DNA from: Pseudoclavibacter sp. Marseille-Q3772
GTDB lineage: Bacteria; Actinomycetota; Actinomycetes; Actinomycetales; Microbacteriaceae
Direction: 5' to 3'
DNA: 64,000 nt
NCBI RefSeq assembly: GCF_916618895.1
Contig: NZ_OU745391.1
Span: 1,945,014-2,009,013, forward strand
The translations under genes and the position numbers were made by a program. The notes under the pieces are model-generated. The model was not told where the DNA came from. It ran no database searches and saw only the letters and a list, made by a program, of their open reading frames with translations. Positions 63,300 through 64,000 of this stretch are shown here, in pieces (position 1 is the stretch's first letter; each line of letters starts with the position of its first letter).

Positions 63300-64000
63300 T
63301 TACACGGTGTAGTCGGCTACGCCGTCACCGTCTACGTCGAAGCTGTCGGCGATGCCGTCGCCGTCGGTGTCGGAGCCGAGGACGTCAGCTACGCCGTCAC
63401 CGTCGGTGTCCATCTCGATTGTTTCGGGCATGCCGTCGCCGTCGGTGTCAATGGCGAGGGTTTCTTCTACGCCGTCGCCGTCGAGGTCCATGCTGAAGCC
63501 ATCGGTAACACCGTCACCGTTGGTGTCAACCTCGGTGTAGTCGAAGCCGTAGTCGGTGGATCCAACCGGGTCGACGCCAGTGACGCCGCCGGTGTCGCCG
63601 GTGTAGTCGGTTTCGGTGCCGGTGTTGTCGCCGGTGTAGTCGGTTTCCGGGGTTGCTTCGCCGGGGGTTGGTGCTTCGTCGGTCGGTGCCGGAGCCTCGT
63701 CGGTCGGTGCCGGTGCGCCGTCGCCTGCCTGTTCTGAGTCGAGGATGCCGTCGCCGTCGCTGTCGACGAAGGTGGTGTCGGCTACGCCGTCGCCGTCGGT
63801 GTCGACCTGGGCGATGTCGATTACGCCGTCGCCGTCGCTGTCAGTGCCGAGGGATTCGGCTACGCCGTCGCCGTCGAGGTCGAAGTATGCCGAGTCGTTC
63901 ACGCCGTCGCCGTCTGCGTCGATGGTGGCTTCTTCGGTGCCGCCGCCGTAGTAGTTGGTGCCGCCGTTATCGGTACCGCTGTTACCGCCGGTGTAGTCGG
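63300..64000 (-). CDS. Acidic DxDxDG-repeat protein (TSP3/Ca-binding-like), N-terminus beyond window
   Basis: The frame is open from the window edge to TAA 63300-63302 (about 233 residues seen). It contains eleven copies of D-x-[DN]-G-D-G-x-x-[DE] spaced about 12-13 residues (DSDGDGVID, DTDGDGVAD, DSDGDGILD and so on). They fall in two blocks of five and six, separated by a Pro/Thr/Glu linker (APAPTDEAPAPTDEAP) and DYTGDNTGT / DYTGDTGG repeats. Such loops bind calcium in thrombospondin type 3 and dockerin-like repeats. It is probably a secreted or surface protein, but the signal region is outside the window. No C-terminal anchor: it ends GVADYTV. Confidence 0.75.
   Translation of the reverse strand, partial: DYTGGNSGTDNGGTNYYGGGTEEATIDADGDGVNDSAYFDLDGDGVAESLGTDSDGDGVIDIAQVDTDGDGVADTTFVDSDGDGILDSEQAGDGAPAPTDEAPAPTDEAPTPGEATPETDYTGDNTGTETDYTGDTGGVTGVDPVGSTDYGFDYTEVDTNGDGVTDGFSMDLDGDGVEETLAIDTDGDGMPETIEMDTDGDGVADVLGSDTDGDGIADSFDVDGDGVADYTV

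Noticed and set aside
63350..63900. CRISPR array or tandem-repeat element, suggested by the regular GCCGTCGCCGTC repeats
   Set aside because: The periodicity is 36-39 bases in frame with DxDxDG coding repeats; no constant repeat with unique spacers is present.

Overview
The window reads as chromosome of a high-G+C Gram-positive bacterium (Actinomycetota, most likely order Micrococcales, perhaps Microbacteriaceae). The basis is codon use, frequent GTG/TTG starts, a Pmt-type protein O-mannosyltransferase, class Ib nrdHIE/nrdF, and the order rsmI-metG-tatD-rsmA-ispE. I cannot assign a genus from sequence alone.

It has two halves. Positions 1 to about 24.4 kb are an accessory region: four insertion sequences (all with at least one frameshift), 3' remnants of two different MobF-type relaxase/helicases, two drug-exporter-like MFS genes each with its own repressor, a truncated AraC regulator, a vapBC toxin-antitoxin pair and several defence loci. 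The most notable is a tightly overlapping three-gene operon (10.2-11.7 kb): a ThsB-like TIR protein, a HIT-family nucleotide hydrolase and a small membrane protein, lying between the relaxase remnants. Next (12.9-16.3 kb) is a two-gene restriction-modification-like pair, a GHKL ATPase fused to a PD-(D/E)XK nuclease and a 5-cytosine methyltransferase with a zinc ribbon, followed by a broken vsr gene and a broken Abi_C abortive-infection gene. A 37-bp direct repeat (18032 and 23578) flanks a 5.5-kb segment holding two IS3 elements and an EamA exporter/LysR locus.

Positions 24.6-64 kb are core-like: threonine synthase, an orphan adenine/N4-cytosine methyltransferase, a fused FAD/Fe-S D-lactate-dehydrogenase-type oxidoreductase, thioredoxin, a PRC-barrel protein, a DUF4349 lipoprotein, an aldo/keto reductase, nrdHIE, an amine uptake/oxidation unit (APC permease, TetR, FAD oxidase) that separates nrdF from nrdHIE, a polar amino-acid ABC transporter with two substrate-binding domains fused to the permease, HrpA helicase, Pmt, then rsmI-metG-tatD-rsmA-ispE.

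The right end carries a dynamin-like GTPase / membrane-anchored Hsp70-like ATPase / dynamin-like GTPase operon resembling mycobacterial IniA and IniC. It faces a convergent, incomplete gene for a secreted-looking protein of acidic DxDxDG repeats. I found no rRNA, tRNA or CRISPR array.
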